A DNA stretch of 43,490 nucleotides, from the IMG/VR virus record IMGVR_UViG_3300033153_009214, positions 1 to 43,490 of that record. One strand, given 5' to 3'. This document shows positions 8,620 to 17,067 of this stretch, piece by piece. The stretch is from a virus. Both the position numbers and the translations under genes were made by a program. Numbering within the stretch: the stretch's first letter is position 1; every line of letters starts with the position of its first letter. The notes beneath the pieces were generated by a model. The model was not told where the DNA came from. It saw only the letters and a list, made by a program, of their open reading frames with translations, and did no database searches.

Positions 8620-9392
8620 TGGCAGAATCGGAACACTTCACACAGTATAGGAATGAACCCCTATGGATTATATACGATATAGGAGATTCGCATCAAACTG
8701 ATAGGTATGATGCTGCTCAGAAGGTAAGCGAATCATTGGTTATAGATACAGTAGATTATATGGCATCCAATACTGATGTTATTAATGAAGCATCTATATC
8801 TAAGCCGTCTATAATAACAATACCTATTATATGTTTTAATGATCGTATGATTCACAGACCATCATTCGATGATCCTAATGTAAATAATGTAGCTTATAAA
8901 AGCAGAACATATATGTATAATTCCTTGAAATCATTGGTAACAAACAAGTATTTGTTAACATTGGTAACTCCTCAGCATATATTTGATAATATGCTATTAG
9001 TAGGCTTCAAGTCTAGATCAGATATAAAAAGCATAGATACATTTATGGTAGAGCTGGTATTTAAGCACATGACTCTGGTGGAAGGATATGTTGTACAACA
9101 GGAAATAGTGGACGAACCCGATCAACCAATACATGATGAATCAGAAGTAGCTTTAAGTGATTATGATGAAGCGACTGATGAAGATAAGGGCTGGTGGGAT
9201 AGATTCTGGGAATGGGGTAATCAAGACGCAGGGCCATATGAAGACCAGGTGATAGGGTTGTTTCCTGATACACAATGGTGGAAAGATCATGATACTCTGA
9301 ATCCCTATAATTGGGGAAGCACATGGTCCAAAGGATATGATACATTAACCAGTATTGGTAAAGGTGAATATAGTATTGGGGGGTTGTGGTGA
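8619..9392 (+). CDS. Dit-like distal tail / baseplate protein
   Basis: A 257-residue protein following the tape measure. Residues 30-160 show a pattern like the N-terminal domain of Dit-like tail proteins: a beta segment around 'INEASISKPSIITIPII' and 'LKSLVTNKYLLTLVTPQH' with 'FKSRSDIKSIDTFMVELVF'. The C-terminal part is acidic and unusually Trp-rich (about residues 187-240) and may contact the next baseplate layer. Start overlaps the tape measure stop (ATAATGG). Assignment combines weak motif resemblance with order. Confidence 0.55.
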   Translation: MAESEHFTQYRNEPLWIIYDIGDSHQTDRYDAAQKVSESLVIDTVDYMASNTDVINEASISKPSIITIPIICFNDRMIHRPSFDDPNVNNVAYKSRTYMYNSLKSLVTNKYLLTLVTPQHIFDNMLLVGFKSRSDIKSIDTFMVELVFKHMTLVEGYVVQQEIVDEPDQPIHDESEVALSDYDEATDEDKGWWDRFWEWGNQDAGPYEDQVIGLFPDTQWWKDHDTLNPYNWGSTWSKGYDTLTSIGKGEYSIGGLW

Positions 9393-9393
9393 T

Positions 9394-9699
9394 ATGTCTG
9401 AAATAATTACATTAGATGTACCGGTAGATAAGGGTCTTCCTTCTGCTGTATATTTCTCTCTCAATAACTATATGTTTAGCGTATATGTAAGAATCAATTC
9501 ATGGGATGGCTCATATATAATGGGTGTAAGAAGAGAGATGGACCAATTGGGTTTGTATTATGGTGCTGTTAAGAAAGGAAATATATATGCAATAGTAGAC
9601 CCTTTCTTTAAGTCAGCTATATTCTTGTTAACTCCTATGATATTAGAAGACGGTAATATAAAAATAATGGTTAGATACAATATGGAATTGGTTGTGTAA
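9394..9699 (+). CDS. Small baseplate protein (DUF6983-like)
   Basis: About 101 residues, beta-rich. The pattern 'YFSLNNYMFSVYVRINSWDG' resembles small phage proteins with 'LDG..Y.LRF.YN.R.GFW', placed between Dit-like and hub genes. The ATG at 9394 follows GTGGTGAT; longer in-frame starts lie inside the previous gene and lack such a site. Exact role unknown; probably a hub accessory. Confidence 0.5.
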   Translation: MSEIITLDVPVDKGLPSAVYFSLNNYMFSVYVRINSWDGSYIMGVRREMDQLGLYYGAVKKGNIYAIVDPFFKSAIFLLTPMILEDGNIKIMVRYNMELVV

Positions 9700-9701
9700 T
9701 A

Positions 9702-10667
9702 ATGGCAGGGTTATTGACTAGAAGGATAGAAGTAGACTTTATGAAAGTCAATCATGATAGCTCTAGCCAGGAACAAACAGTGTATTCAAAGATTAGCATA
9801 ACCAGTGATATTGCACAGATAGATTTCGCTATAAGAAAGGATTATACTCTGGAACCAGATGAAGCAGAAATAGTAATATATAATACAGACTATTATCCTG
9901 TTAACGGAGACATAATAGTGGTGAAAGCTGGTTACAAACCTTCAGTATATCAATTATTTAGAGGAGTTGTCATAGGGCATGAAGAAGTAACGTCTGGTGG
10001 TAACTACGCTCATATCATAAAAGCAGTGGATGAATCGAAAGTATTCTTAGACACTGAGGTAGAAGCAACATATAAAAAAGGAGCCAAGTGGATAGGCGTT
10101 ATGATATCATTATGTGAGAAGGCTGGTTTGAAAATAGGATATGTTTCTTCTAAAGGGGTAACTGAAAAAGACAAAGTGTTTATGGATAAAAAGAAGACAT
10201 TTGAACTTAGACCGTTGTCTGAACACTTGCAGGAAATAAAAGATATAATTGGTATTGAAATAGAAGAAGACACCAATCTAGCGGAAGGATATAGGTTATA
10301 TATAACGGACGGTGCAATATATTCATATGAAGGAGCTGGTTATTATTCCACAGGTAGTTTATATAATACTGGTAACGGGATAATGGGTGGTTCATCTGTA
10401 ATAAATAAAAGAAACGGTCTTATGCAAATAGGTTTTGCTACAAGAGCGGGGTCAGATAATATGTACTTAGCACGCACAATATTAATGGGGATGTTTAGAG
10501 TAGATTCTGTTATATACATTGATGGTGAAAGAAACAAAGGAACTTTCAGAGTAGTTGAAATTGTACACAGAGCCAATGATAAAGAGTTCAATACAGAGAT
10601 GACAGTAGAAAAAGGTTCTGTTACAGCAGACCAGCAATTCCTGATATCTGGTAAAATATTGTATTAA
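9702..10667 (+). CDS. Baseplate hub protein (gp27/XkdQ/gpD-like)
   Basis: A 321-residue protein with the layout of tail hub proteins: an N-terminal beta domain with 'PDEAEIVIYNTD' and 'VNGDIIVVKAGY', a middle with 'LSEHLQEIKDIIGIEIEED', and a late segment 'MFRVDSVIYIDGERNKGTFR' plus 'VVEIVHRANDKEFNTEMTVE', typical of the second barrel of P2 gpD/XkdQ-type hubs. It would form the ring that carries the spike encoded next. Confidence 0.7.
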   Translation: MAGLLTRRIEVDFMKVNHDSSSQEQTVYSKISITSDIAQIDFAIRKDYTLEPDEAEIVIYNTDYYPVNGDIIVVKAGYKPSVYQLFRGVVIGHEEVTSGGNYAHIIKAVDESKVFLDTEVEATYKKGAKWIGVMISLCEKAGLKIGYVSSKGVTEKDKVFMDKKKTFELRPLSEHLQEIKDIIGIEIEEDTNLAEGYRLYITDGAIYSYEGAGYYSTGSLYNTGNGIMGGSSVINKRNGLMQIGFATRAGSDNMYLARTILMGMFRVDSVIYIDGERNKGTFRVVEIVHRANDKEFNTEMTVEKGSVTADQQFLISGKILY

Positions 10668-10676
10668 GGTGATAAC

Positions 10677-11309
10677 ATGGATGATTCAATGGGTAATATT
10701 ATTAGAAAACTTATGGGCGAAAAGCTCAACACCATGTGGACTGCTGTACCTTGTAAAGTGATAAATGTATATAAGATGACTGCTGATGTGGAACCAAGAG
10801 TAAGAGGTTTCGGAATAATAGCAAATATACCAGTAGCCATTATAAGAGGAGGTAATGCGGGTATTATACCACCCGTTGCTATAGGGGATGTAGTGCTTGT
10901 ATTGTTCAGCAAGTATGCACTAGATACTATGCTTAACAGCAAGAGCCAGACATCTTTTGATACTAGGCCTACGTTTGCTTATGCTGATGCTATTATTATA
11001 TCTTGTTTTGTGTTAGGGTCAGAAACAGGAACTACTGTTATAGGCACAAAAAAATGGGAAATAATAGACAATACTCTTCGCATACTTGCGGCTGATAATA
11101 TAGAAATACATGGAGATAATGTTACCATTGACGGAGAAAGTCTTTTGGTATTTAATGGAGGGGGCTCTGGGGATGGCGTCGTGAGAAAAAGTGACAATTT
11201 GACGGTCAGTGGGAATACAGGACCGCCTAGTAGTGGACCAGCTCATACGCATCCTGTAAGTTTGACGATTACAATTAATACTGCTAGTACAAAGGTAAGG
11301 TGTGGATAA
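10677..11309 (+). CDS. Baseplate spike protein (gp138/gpV-like)
   Basis: A 210-residue protein. The N-terminal 100 residues look like the OB-fold domain of phage protein gp138 and gpV ('CKVINVYKMTADVEPRVRG', then 'PPVAIGDVVLVLF'). The middle is a beta-helix-like repeat ('LRILAADNIEIHGDNVTI'). Near the end is 'GPAHTHPVSLTITI'; the His-x-His pair matches the metal-binding tip of P2/phi92 spikes. It would pierce the host envelope. A GGTGATAAC site precedes the ATG. Confidence 0.8.
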   Translation: MDDSMGNIIRKLMGEKLNTMWTAVPCKVINVYKMTADVEPRVRGFGIIANIPVAIIRGGNAGIIPPVAIGDVVLVLFSKYALDTMLNSKSQTSFDTRPTFAYADAIIISCFVLGSETGTTVIGTKKWEIIDNTLRILAADNIEIHGDNVTIDGESLLVFNGGGSGDGVVRKSDNLTVSGNTGPPSSGPAHTHPVSLTITINTASTKVRCG

Positions 11310-11680
11310 TGACGGACGAATCTAATACATTGCTGTTGGATGCAACTACTGATTTAAGCTATAATACAGATACACATGATATAGATATTGTGGATGGTAT
11401 TGATAAAATAAAGCAGGATTTGGTACTTCTCCTTCGCACGGTGAAGGGAGAAGATGCTATTAATCCTCTATTTGGAGTAGATTGGGTTAAAGTAATGGAA
11501 TATAGAAATGATGTCAATGTGTCTGATATTATAAGCAGAGCACTTCTTACATATCCTTTAGTAGATAATGTTATAGGAGTAGATGTAACAGGCATTGATA
11601 CTGCTACAAGACAAATGTCAATCAATGTATCGGTATTATTAACTACTAATGAAGCAATAACATTACAGACGGTGATATAA
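11309..11680 (+). CDS. Baseplate wedge protein (gp25/gpW-like)
   Basis: A 123-residue protein with the hallmark 'LLRTVKGEDAINPLFGVDW' (about residues 36-54), matching the 'T..GE....P.FG' core of the gp25-like sheath initiator. It connects sheath and baseplate wedges. The ATG overlaps the previous stop (TAATG). The next gene starts at its stop codon, so spike, wedge and J are translationally linked. Confidence 0.85.
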   Translation: MTDESNTLLLDATTDLSYNTDTHDIDIVDGIDKIKQDLVLLLRTVKGEDAINPLFGVDWVKVMEYRNDVNVSDIISRALLTYPLVDNVIGVDVTGIDTATRQMSINVSVLLTTNEAITLQTVI

Positions 11681-12750
11681 TGGTTAATCCAGGAATAAGT
11701 CCATTGGGTTTTATACCCAAAACATATACAGAGATAGTAGAAGAGCTTAAGACGCAGGCAAGGTCATTGTTCGGAAATGATGTAGATTTATCCGATACAT
11801 CCACTATATATAAGATTATACAAGTAATGGCGTATTCTTCTGCTCAGGTGTGGTCTCAGGCAGAAAGCGTTTATAACAGCGGCTTTGTAGATACAGCATC
11901 AGATATGTCTTTGGAACGAGTAGGTGCTCTTGTAGGTATAAATAGATTAACGGCTTCTTATGCTGTAGTTACTGTTACATTTACAGGAACTCCTGCTACT
12001 TCTGTACCTGCTGGTACTGTTGTATTGACAGGAGACGGTACAGAGTTTGAGACAGATACTATTGATGTAGTTGGCGGGGGCGGTACAGTAGATATTGCTT
12101 GTACTGCTATGATACCAGGAGCAGATGGAAATGTTGCTATTAGTACAATAGATGAATTGGAAACACCTATATCTGGTATTACAGGTGTTGATAATGCTGC
12201 TGCTGCTATAAGTGGAGAGGATGCGGAGAGCGATGAAGATTTGAGATACAGAATCAAGAATGCTGTGAAAGGAGCACAGACAGGTTCTCTTGAAGCTATC
12301 GAAAATGCTATATTAGAAGTAGCTGGTGTTACGTCTGTATTAATTACGGAGAATACTACCACTCATTCTGCTGCATGCACTGTGTTCGGTGTTACGTCAC
12401 CCAATGAAGATATCGACCAGGCTATATTAGATACAAGGCCTGTTGGTATTGCTGTTACATGGGCTGCTGCTACTACAGTTGCTATTGATGTAATTGCCAC
12501 CATTGCAATAGATGATGATACTGCTCCTACTGATGCGGATGATCAACTGGAAGATGCGATAGAATCATATACAGAAACCCTTGATCCAGGAGAAGATGTA
12601 ATATTTGATAAATTCTATCAGTACATATATAATACTGGCGATTGGGTAGAAGATGTTACTGCTTTGACTGTTAATACTGGTACTGCTAATATATCTATCT
12701 CTACTACACAGATAGCTATTGTTGGTTCTACTACAGTGACTACTACGTAA
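11680..12750 (+). CDS. Baseplate J protein (gp47/gpJ-like)
   Basis: A 356-residue wedge protein. It has the classic pattern: 'GFIPKTYTEIVEELKTQA' at the start, 'LERVGALVGINRLTAS', the beta stretch 'VPAGTVVLTGDGTEFETD', 'GADGNVAISTIDELETPISG' and the highly typical 'GEDAESDEDLRYRI' with 'GSLEAIENAILEVAGVTSV'. Order gp25-like then J-like is standard. No truncation seen. Confidence 0.9.
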   Translation: MVNPGISPLGFIPKTYTEIVEELKTQARSLFGNDVDLSDTSTIYKIIQVMAYSSAQVWSQAESVYNSGFVDTASDMSLERVGALVGINRLTASYAVVTVTFTGTPATSVPAGTVVLTGDGTEFETDTIDVVGGGGTVDIACTAMIPGADGNVAISTIDELETPISGITGVDNAAAAISGEDAESDEDLRYRIKNAVKGAQTGSLEAIENAILEVAGVTSVLITENTTTHSAACTVFGVTSPNEDIDQAILDTRPVGIAVTWAAATTVAIDVIATIAIDDDTAPTDADDQLEDAIESYTETLDPGEDVIFDKFYQYIYNTGDWVEDVTALTVNTGTANISISTTQIAIVGSTTVTTT

Positions 12751-12762
12751 TGAGGTGATTAT

Positions 12763-12921
12763 ATGAAATGTCCGTTATGTAAAACTAAATTAGACGAAGA
12801 GGAGATAAGAACTCCTTTTTACGACCCAGAAGAGGAAAAGGATTGCATGTTGATTGAAATAAATTACACATGTAGTCTGTGTCATTATACACATAAATGG
12901 AGGAATGTAATTGAATCATGA
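12763..12921 (+). CDS. Small zinc-ribbon protein
   Basis: A 52-residue protein preceded by GAGGTGATTAT. It has two CxxC knuckles (CPLC at residues 3-6, CSLC near residue 37) followed by HYTH, so it likely binds one zinc. It sits inside the baseplate operon and overlaps the next gene by 11 bases. Role unknown; could be a structural zinc protein or a regulator of late genes. Confidence 0.7.
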   Translation: MKCPLCKTKLDEEEIRTPFYDPEEEKDCMLIEINYTCSLCHYTHKWRNVIES

Positions 12922-14137
12922 TCCGATATTTGAAGAAAAATATTATGAATATACATCAGATGCGGCCAGTATAGATCCTACTAAATGGGACTTAACTGGT
13001 ACTTGTACAGGTTGGGGACCTATAGAGAAGGCACCTGTAAACAGACGCGGAACATCTCCTGATTATAGATATCTAAAAAGCGCACCGACTTTTGGAAGCG
13101 GACATGCTATTACGAAACAGACCTTTAAATATGCACAGTTGCATGTAGAGGCTGTAGCTTTCACGAATTATACGGCCGGTTCAAGTGGGCAAATAATGGG
13201 TTTCTGGAAAGATTCTAACAACTATGCTATTGTAAGACAAAATACATCTGGTTATCTAGTATTTGAGACTAAAAGCGGTTCAGATATAGAAACAACAGAT
13301 AATAATAATATATATGTAAATTATCTAGGATATAGTGTATATAGAATGGAAGATATTGATATAATATGGACCAAAGATGTAGTATTATATTATATAAACG
13401 GACAGTTGCAGGCTATGCATCATATAAGTCTTAATGTAGATTGCAGTGTTGCATTGTTTTTTACACAGTATTATTATATAGAAAAAATACAAGTGTTTGA
13501 TTTGATGTATGAGCCAGATTATAGATGGTTATTGCCTTCTAGTCTTGATAGAAATACAGATAGTAATTTTCATAATATAATGATAATGATAGAGGCTATG
13601 AGATACGACGCTATGTACTTGTATCACGAGATAGAGAAGTCCAAGTTGTTAGATACTTCATTTATATGGTCGTATGATATAAACGTTGGTAGAGAAGTTT
13701 CTCCTTTTGTTGGTAGCACATCACAACCTATTTCAAAAATGATTGAGCTAATTGGTATGCAACCAAGCCCTTTCTTCTTTGAAAATAGTATGCCTACTAA
13801 CGGATTGATATACTTGATAATAAAGCAATATATGGAGACACTGAGTAATATTACCACTGTTAATTATCTAATAGGTAGAATAGCTCTTGACCAAGAAATA
13901 CCTCTATCACAAGTAAGAGTAGTAGATGGATATTTAGATGCTGGAACATATGGTCATTTCACAGTTTCATGGCAAACAGATAACACTAAACTTAGAAGTA
14001 CAATTGATACTTCTCAAAGACTCTTGAGGGATTTTGCTATAAAATACTCGACATTAGGTACTATATGCGACTATGCTTCATTTTTGTTAGAAGACGAACT
14101 ACCACAATCAGAAGTATGGAATATAACTATAACATAA
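12911..14137 (+). CDS. Tail-tip protein with jelly-roll (LamG-like) segment
   Basis: A 408-residue protein beginning at TTG with GGAGG at 12899-12903. Residues 20-200 look like a carbohydrate-binding jelly roll: 'SSGQIMGFWKDSNNYAIVRQ' followed by 'VVLYYINGQLQAMHH'. The C-terminal 200 residues contain a helical segment with similarity in position to gpI-type baseplate proteins, which usually follow gpJ. It may link baseplate and fibre, or bind host sugars. No family is recognised with certainty. Confidence 0.45.
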   Translation: MNHDPIFEEKYYEYTSDAASIDPTKWDLTGTCTGWGPIEKAPVNRRGTSPDYRYLKSAPTFGSGHAITKQTFKYAQLHVEAVAFTNYTAGSSGQIMGFWKDSNNYAIVRQNTSGYLVFETKSGSDIETTDNNNIYVNYLGYSVYRMEDIDIIWTKDVVLYYINGQLQAMHHISLNVDCSVALFFTQYYYIEKIQVFDLMYEPDYRWLLPSSLDRNTDSNFHNIMIMIEAMRYDAMYLYHEIEKSKLLDTSFIWSYDINVGREVSPFVGSTSQPISKMIELIGMQPSPFFFENSMPTNGLIYLIIKQYMETLSNITTVNYLIGRIALDQEIPLSQVRVVDGYLDAGTYGHFTVSWQTDNTKLRSTIDTSQRLLRDFAIKYSTLGTICDYASFLLEDELPQSEVWNITIT

Positions 14138-14154
14138 ATTATAAAGGTGATATA

Positions 14155-14631
14155 ATGAAGGAAAGTATAAAAATGACCGGCAGGTTTAGAATAACTGCAT
14201 TAAATGATAAAGGAGAAGTAGTGGACACGCGCGAAGTACATAACCAAATTTTAGACAATGGTTTAAGTGAACTTCTTGGATATGTAGGGCATGGAAATAC
14301 AGAAGTATTTGCTGCTTTGTCTCTGGGTGATAGTGGTGCTGCTACTAGTAGGACGCAAACAGATATACAAGGTACGGAGTTATTGCTTATACCTCTCACG
14401 TCGTATAGAGTATATAGCCCTAGGATTGGCGTAATAACAGGTGTATACAGATATTCATGGGTTCCTTCTTCCTCTATATCTATGAGCGAGGCTGCTGTGG
14501 TGTTTGAAAATTTGGTAAAAGCTTCTAGAACAAAAGGTGCATTTAACAGATTGGTTGTTGATTATTATAACAATGGAGCAGGAATGTCTTTCGAGTTTGA
14601 ATACTTCTTAGACATGGAAGTAGAAAACTGA
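14155..14631 (+). CDS. Tail fibre-like protein, copy 1
   Basis: 158 residues from the ATG after AAAGGTGATAT. It opens with an anti-parallel beta start and 'NQILDNGLSELLGYVGHG', then 'LSLGDSGAATSRTQTDIQG'. This layout (short beta leader, 'N.IL..G', then a 'GD....R.QT' segment) occurs in small tail-fibre or tail-associated proteins. It is a diverged paralogue of the next gene. Likely part of the host-recognition apparatus; inferred. Confidence 0.45.
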   Translation: MKESIKMTGRFRITALNDKGEVVDTREVHNQILDNGLSELLGYVGHGNTEVFAALSLGDSGAATSRTQTDIQGTELLLIPLTSYRVYSPRIGVITGVYRYSWVPSSSISMSEAAVVFENLVKASRTKGAFNRLVVDYYNNGAGMSFEFEYFLDMEVEN

Positions 14632-14662
14632 TGTTGCTGTAACAAATTATTAAGGTGATAAC

Positions 14663-15100
14663 ATGAATATAAAGGGATTTTATGAAATTATTATAGACGG
14701 AAAGGTGGTTTGCAAAAAAGAGAACCAGATATTGCTGGGTGGTATAGAGTATATACTAGAACAATTAGGAGGACTACATACAGGTAAAAGGATAGATTTC
14801 TATGAGGTAGGAGATGACGATACACCTGCTGATAGAAATCAGACAGGTATTATAGGATCCTTAGTACATTCGAAAACAATGACCGGAGGAGCAGGTCCTT
14901 TTAATCCATCACCTGGTGTATGGTATTCTACAAGACAAGGTTCTACGTGGACTAATACAGGCGCTGATATCACATTCAAGGAGATATGCGTTTATTATGA
15001 TACAACGATTGCTTTTTCGAGGATGGTGCCAGATACGCCTTTAACGGTGCTTAATGGTGGAACATTAAACGTAAAATACTCATTATACTTATATAATTAA
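14663..15100 (+). CDS. Tail fibre-like protein, copy 2
   Basis: 145 residues, same architecture as the gene before: a leader with 'NQILLGGIEYILEQLGG', then 'YEVGDDDTPADRNQTGIIG' and a beta-rich end with 'TFKEICVYYDTTIAFSRM'. The pair probably arose by duplication and diverged. GGTGATAAC precedes the ATG. Probable receptor-binding or fibre accessory; not proven. Confidence 0.45.
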   Translation: MNIKGFYEIIIDGKVVCKKENQILLGGIEYILEQLGGLHTGKRIDFYEVGDDDTPADRNQTGIIGSLVHSKTMTGGAGPFNPSPGVWYSTRQGSTWTNTGADITFKEICVYYDTTIAFSRMVPDTPLTVLNGGTLNVKYSLYLYN

Positions 15101-15112
15101 GGAGGTGAGAAC

Positions 15113-15280
15113 TTGAGAAAACTATTCGGATATGATGCAAACAAAGACGGAAAGGATGACGTAGAAGTACATACCAAAGGAGAACAGTTATTTATCGTCA
15201 TAAAGGATATGAGAGTGGTAGCGGCTGCAATAGCTGTTGCTATTACTATGCTTACTCTTAAGTACTTTGGAGTGATGTAA
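15113..15280 (+). CDS. One-helix membrane peptide with EF-hand-like loop
   Basis: A 55-residue protein starting at TTG behind GGAGGTGAG. Residues 8-16 read DANKDGKDD, close to a calcium-binding DxNxDGxxD loop. Residues about 33-53 form one hydrophobic helix (VVAAAIAVAITMLTLKYFGV). At the end of the virion operon such a peptide could be a holin-like or membrane anchor protein. No endolysin is seen nearby, so a lysis role is only a guess. Confidence 0.6.
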   Translation: MRKLFGYDANKDGKDDVEVHTKGEQLFIVIKDMRVVAAAIAVAITMLTLKYFGVM

Positions 15281-15293
15281 GGGAGGAATACGT

Positions 15294-15713
15294 ATGCCAA
15301 AACGATGTAGTGCGTGTGGTGGTATGTACCCACCCACTCCTGAATTTTTTCGCAAAAGTAAGAACGGCCGTAATGGTTTATCTTCTAAATGCAAAGTATG
15401 TGACAGAATGTATCAAAAGGATAACGATTTAAGAAAAAAGTATAATATTTCTTTAGAAGATTACGCTTCTATGCATGATACGCAAGACGGGCGGTGTGCT
15501 ATATGTTTTAAAAGAGATACCAAAATGTTGGCAGTAGACCATGATCATCAAACAGGACAAGTAAGAGAATTATTGTGTCAGAAATGCAATATGGCTTTGG
15601 GTTTAATAGACGAAGATATAGATATCATGTTTATGATGATAGAATATGCGAAGTATTGGCATAATAAAAGACTGGAGAAGATGGGTTATAACTTTAAAAA
15701 AAGTACATTCTAA
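15294..15713 (+). CDS. HNH recombination endonuclease VII-like
   Basis: 139 residues. The N-terminus has a zinc module (CSACGG...CKVC). The C-terminal half has the endonuclease VII core: CAIC, then 'AVDHDHQTGQVRELLCQKCN' with the DHDH pair and second CxxC, and 'ALGLIDED'. Such enzymes resolve branched DNA or act as free-standing homing endonucleases. GGAGGAATACGT precedes the ATG. It closes the plus-strand operon. Confidence 0.85.
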   Translation: MPKRCSACGGMYPPTPEFFRKSKNGRNGLSSKCKVCDRMYQKDNDLRKKYNISLEDYASMHDTQDGRCAICFKRDTKMLAVDHDHQTGQVRELLCQKCNMALGLIDEDIDIMFMMIEYAKYWHNKRLEKMGYNFKKSTF

Positions 15714-15863
15714 ATCACTAGATGACTACTTGTATTAAATGATAAAGGCACCATAGCTCGCGTTTAACACAAGAAGTATTCGAACGCGTACTACTATATG
15801 AGAAAAATTCAACTCTCAAATTTCTAACGTCTGAGAATTTATAAAGAAAAAGAAAGTAGAGGA
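15714..15863. terminator. Convergent intergenic region with hairpins
   Basis: Two transcription units meet here. CGCGTT (15759-15764) pairs with AACGCG (15783-15788) around an 18-base loop. TCTCA (15814-15818) pairs with TGAGA (15832-15836), flanked by AAATT and AATTT. AT-rich tracts follow on both strands. These could end both transcripts; termination is inferred, not demonstrated. Confidence 0.4.
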
Positions 15864-16538
15864 TTACTCCTCATACTCTATAGGATCAACTGTTCCGTTA
15901 TTGATAAATGCTTGCCTTCTAAACCTGCAACTATCACAAACACCGCATGCTTTGTCTCTACCGTTGTAGCAACTCCATGTATGCTGATAAGGTATGTTAT
16001 ACCCAAGACCTACTTTGACAATATCGTCCTTAGTTAAGCTTATGATAGGAGTTTCTATGGTTATTGGAGAACCTTCCACTGCTCGCTTAGAACTAAGCGA
16101 AGCGAGACAGTTCCAAGCTTCTATGTATTCTGGTCGACAATCCGGGTACCCACTATAATCTACTGCATTAACACCCGTCCATATCTCGTCTATGTTGCGC
16201 GTTTCCGCCAACGACAATGCCGCTGCAATAAAAATAGTGTTTCGTCCTGGAACATATGATATAGGTATTCCGCCTTCGTATCCTTCTTCCGGTACCTCGA
16301 TGGCTTCATCTGTGAGTGCTGAACCGCCAAACTTACCTAAGAATTCTGTGTTTACCTCATGCCATATGACGTGGTAATAGTCACATAGTATTCTAGCGCA
16401 TCTGATTTCCCTTGTGTGTCTCTGCCCGTAGTAATATGTTACGGCTTCTACGTTCTTATGGCCGTGCTTATTTACAGCCATTCCTAGGCAAGTTGCAGAA
16501 TCTAATCCTCCTGATAGTATTACAAGTATTCGTGTCAT
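15864..16538 (-). CDS. queC: 7-cyano-7-deazaguanine (preQ0) synthase QueC
   Basis: 224 residues, normal length. QueC converts 7-carboxy-7-deazaguanine plus ammonia and ATP into preQ0. The PP-loop ATP site SGGLDS is at residues 9-14, followed by 'YYYGQRH'. 'YVPGRNTIF' and 'GVNAVDYSGYPDCRPEY' are typical of the family. The C-terminal zinc site is complete (C in HTWSCY, then CGVCDSC). No amidotransferase domain is fused, so it is QueC rather than Gat-QueC. It is the last gene of the minus operon, near FolE2. With QueD, QueE and a TGT-fold protein elsewhere in the window it makes a full pathway. Confidence 0.95.
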   Translation of the reverse strand: MTRILVILSGGLDSATCLGMAVNKHGHKNVEAVTYYYGQRHTREIRCARILCDYYHVIWHEVNTEFLGKFGGSALTDEAIEVPEEGYEGGIPISYVPGRNTIFIAAALSLAETRNIDEIWTGVNAVDYSGYPDCRPEYIEAWNCLASLSSKRAVEGSPITIETPIISLTKDDIVKVGLGYNIPYQHTWSCYNGRDKACGVCDSCRFRRQAFINNGTVDPIEYEE

Positions 16539-16864
16539 TCTTTTTCCTCCTTTGGTGCTGCTGCTGTATATACTGAAATAGGTTCCTCTTCTTCATCTAT
16601 GCATTCATCGGCTTCTTTAGTGAAGTATTTCTCATTACATTCTCCACATACAAACATAATACTTTGGCACATGATTTTTTTATTCCCTTCACCTTCCATG
16701 ATAGAAGGCGTATTAGTTACAAGCGTCATATCGCGCAATGAAATCATTTCATTACATATATCGCATTTACCATATGTTCTGTCTATCATGTAGTTATCTA
16801 TTTGCAATGACATCTCTTTCGCGGCTCTTTGGGCTACGGCAAATACTTCTAATAGTTCAGTCAT
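16535..16864 (-). CDS. Zinc-binding protein of unknown function
   Basis: 109 residues. Two CxxC pairs (CDIC near residue 34, CGEC near 73) frame a beta-rich middle, so one zinc is likely. The C-terminus is acidic. It overlaps QueC by four bases (ATGA) and the upstream small gene by eight, so it is co-translated with the preQ0 genes. I do not recognise the family. Confidence 0.65.
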   Translation of the reverse strand: MTELLEVFAVAQRAAKEMSLQIDNYMIDRTYGKCDICNEMISLRDMTLVTNTPSIMEGEGNKKIMCQSIMFVCGECNEKYFTKEADECIDEEEEPISVYTAAAPKEEKE

Positions 16865-17063
16865 CTACATCATCTCCAAATATTCTTTCAAGGTCTTCTT
16901 TAGTACAATCCGGTGGTTTACCGATTTCTTTCAAATTAATCAATGTTTTTCTGTCTATTCCTGCAAAGGCAGCTGTCAGTTGTTCAAAAGATACCTTTGA
17001 CTTCCTGACAACATCACACAATGTGTTTGTGATATGTTCTACAGTACTGTGTTCTTCATCCAT
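16857..17063 (-). CDS. Small helical protein
   Basis: 68 residues from the ATG at 17063, four bases after the FolE2 stop. The predicted helices and 'AFAGIDRKTLINLKEIGKPP' suggest a small helix-turn-helix-like fold. Longer in-frame starts lie within FolE2 and are not needed. Function unknown. Confidence 0.5.
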   Translation of the reverse strand: MDEEHSTVEHITNTLCDVVRKSKVSFEQLTAAFAGIDRKTLINLKEIGKPPDCTKEDLERIFGDDVDD

Positions 17064-17067
17064 ACGA

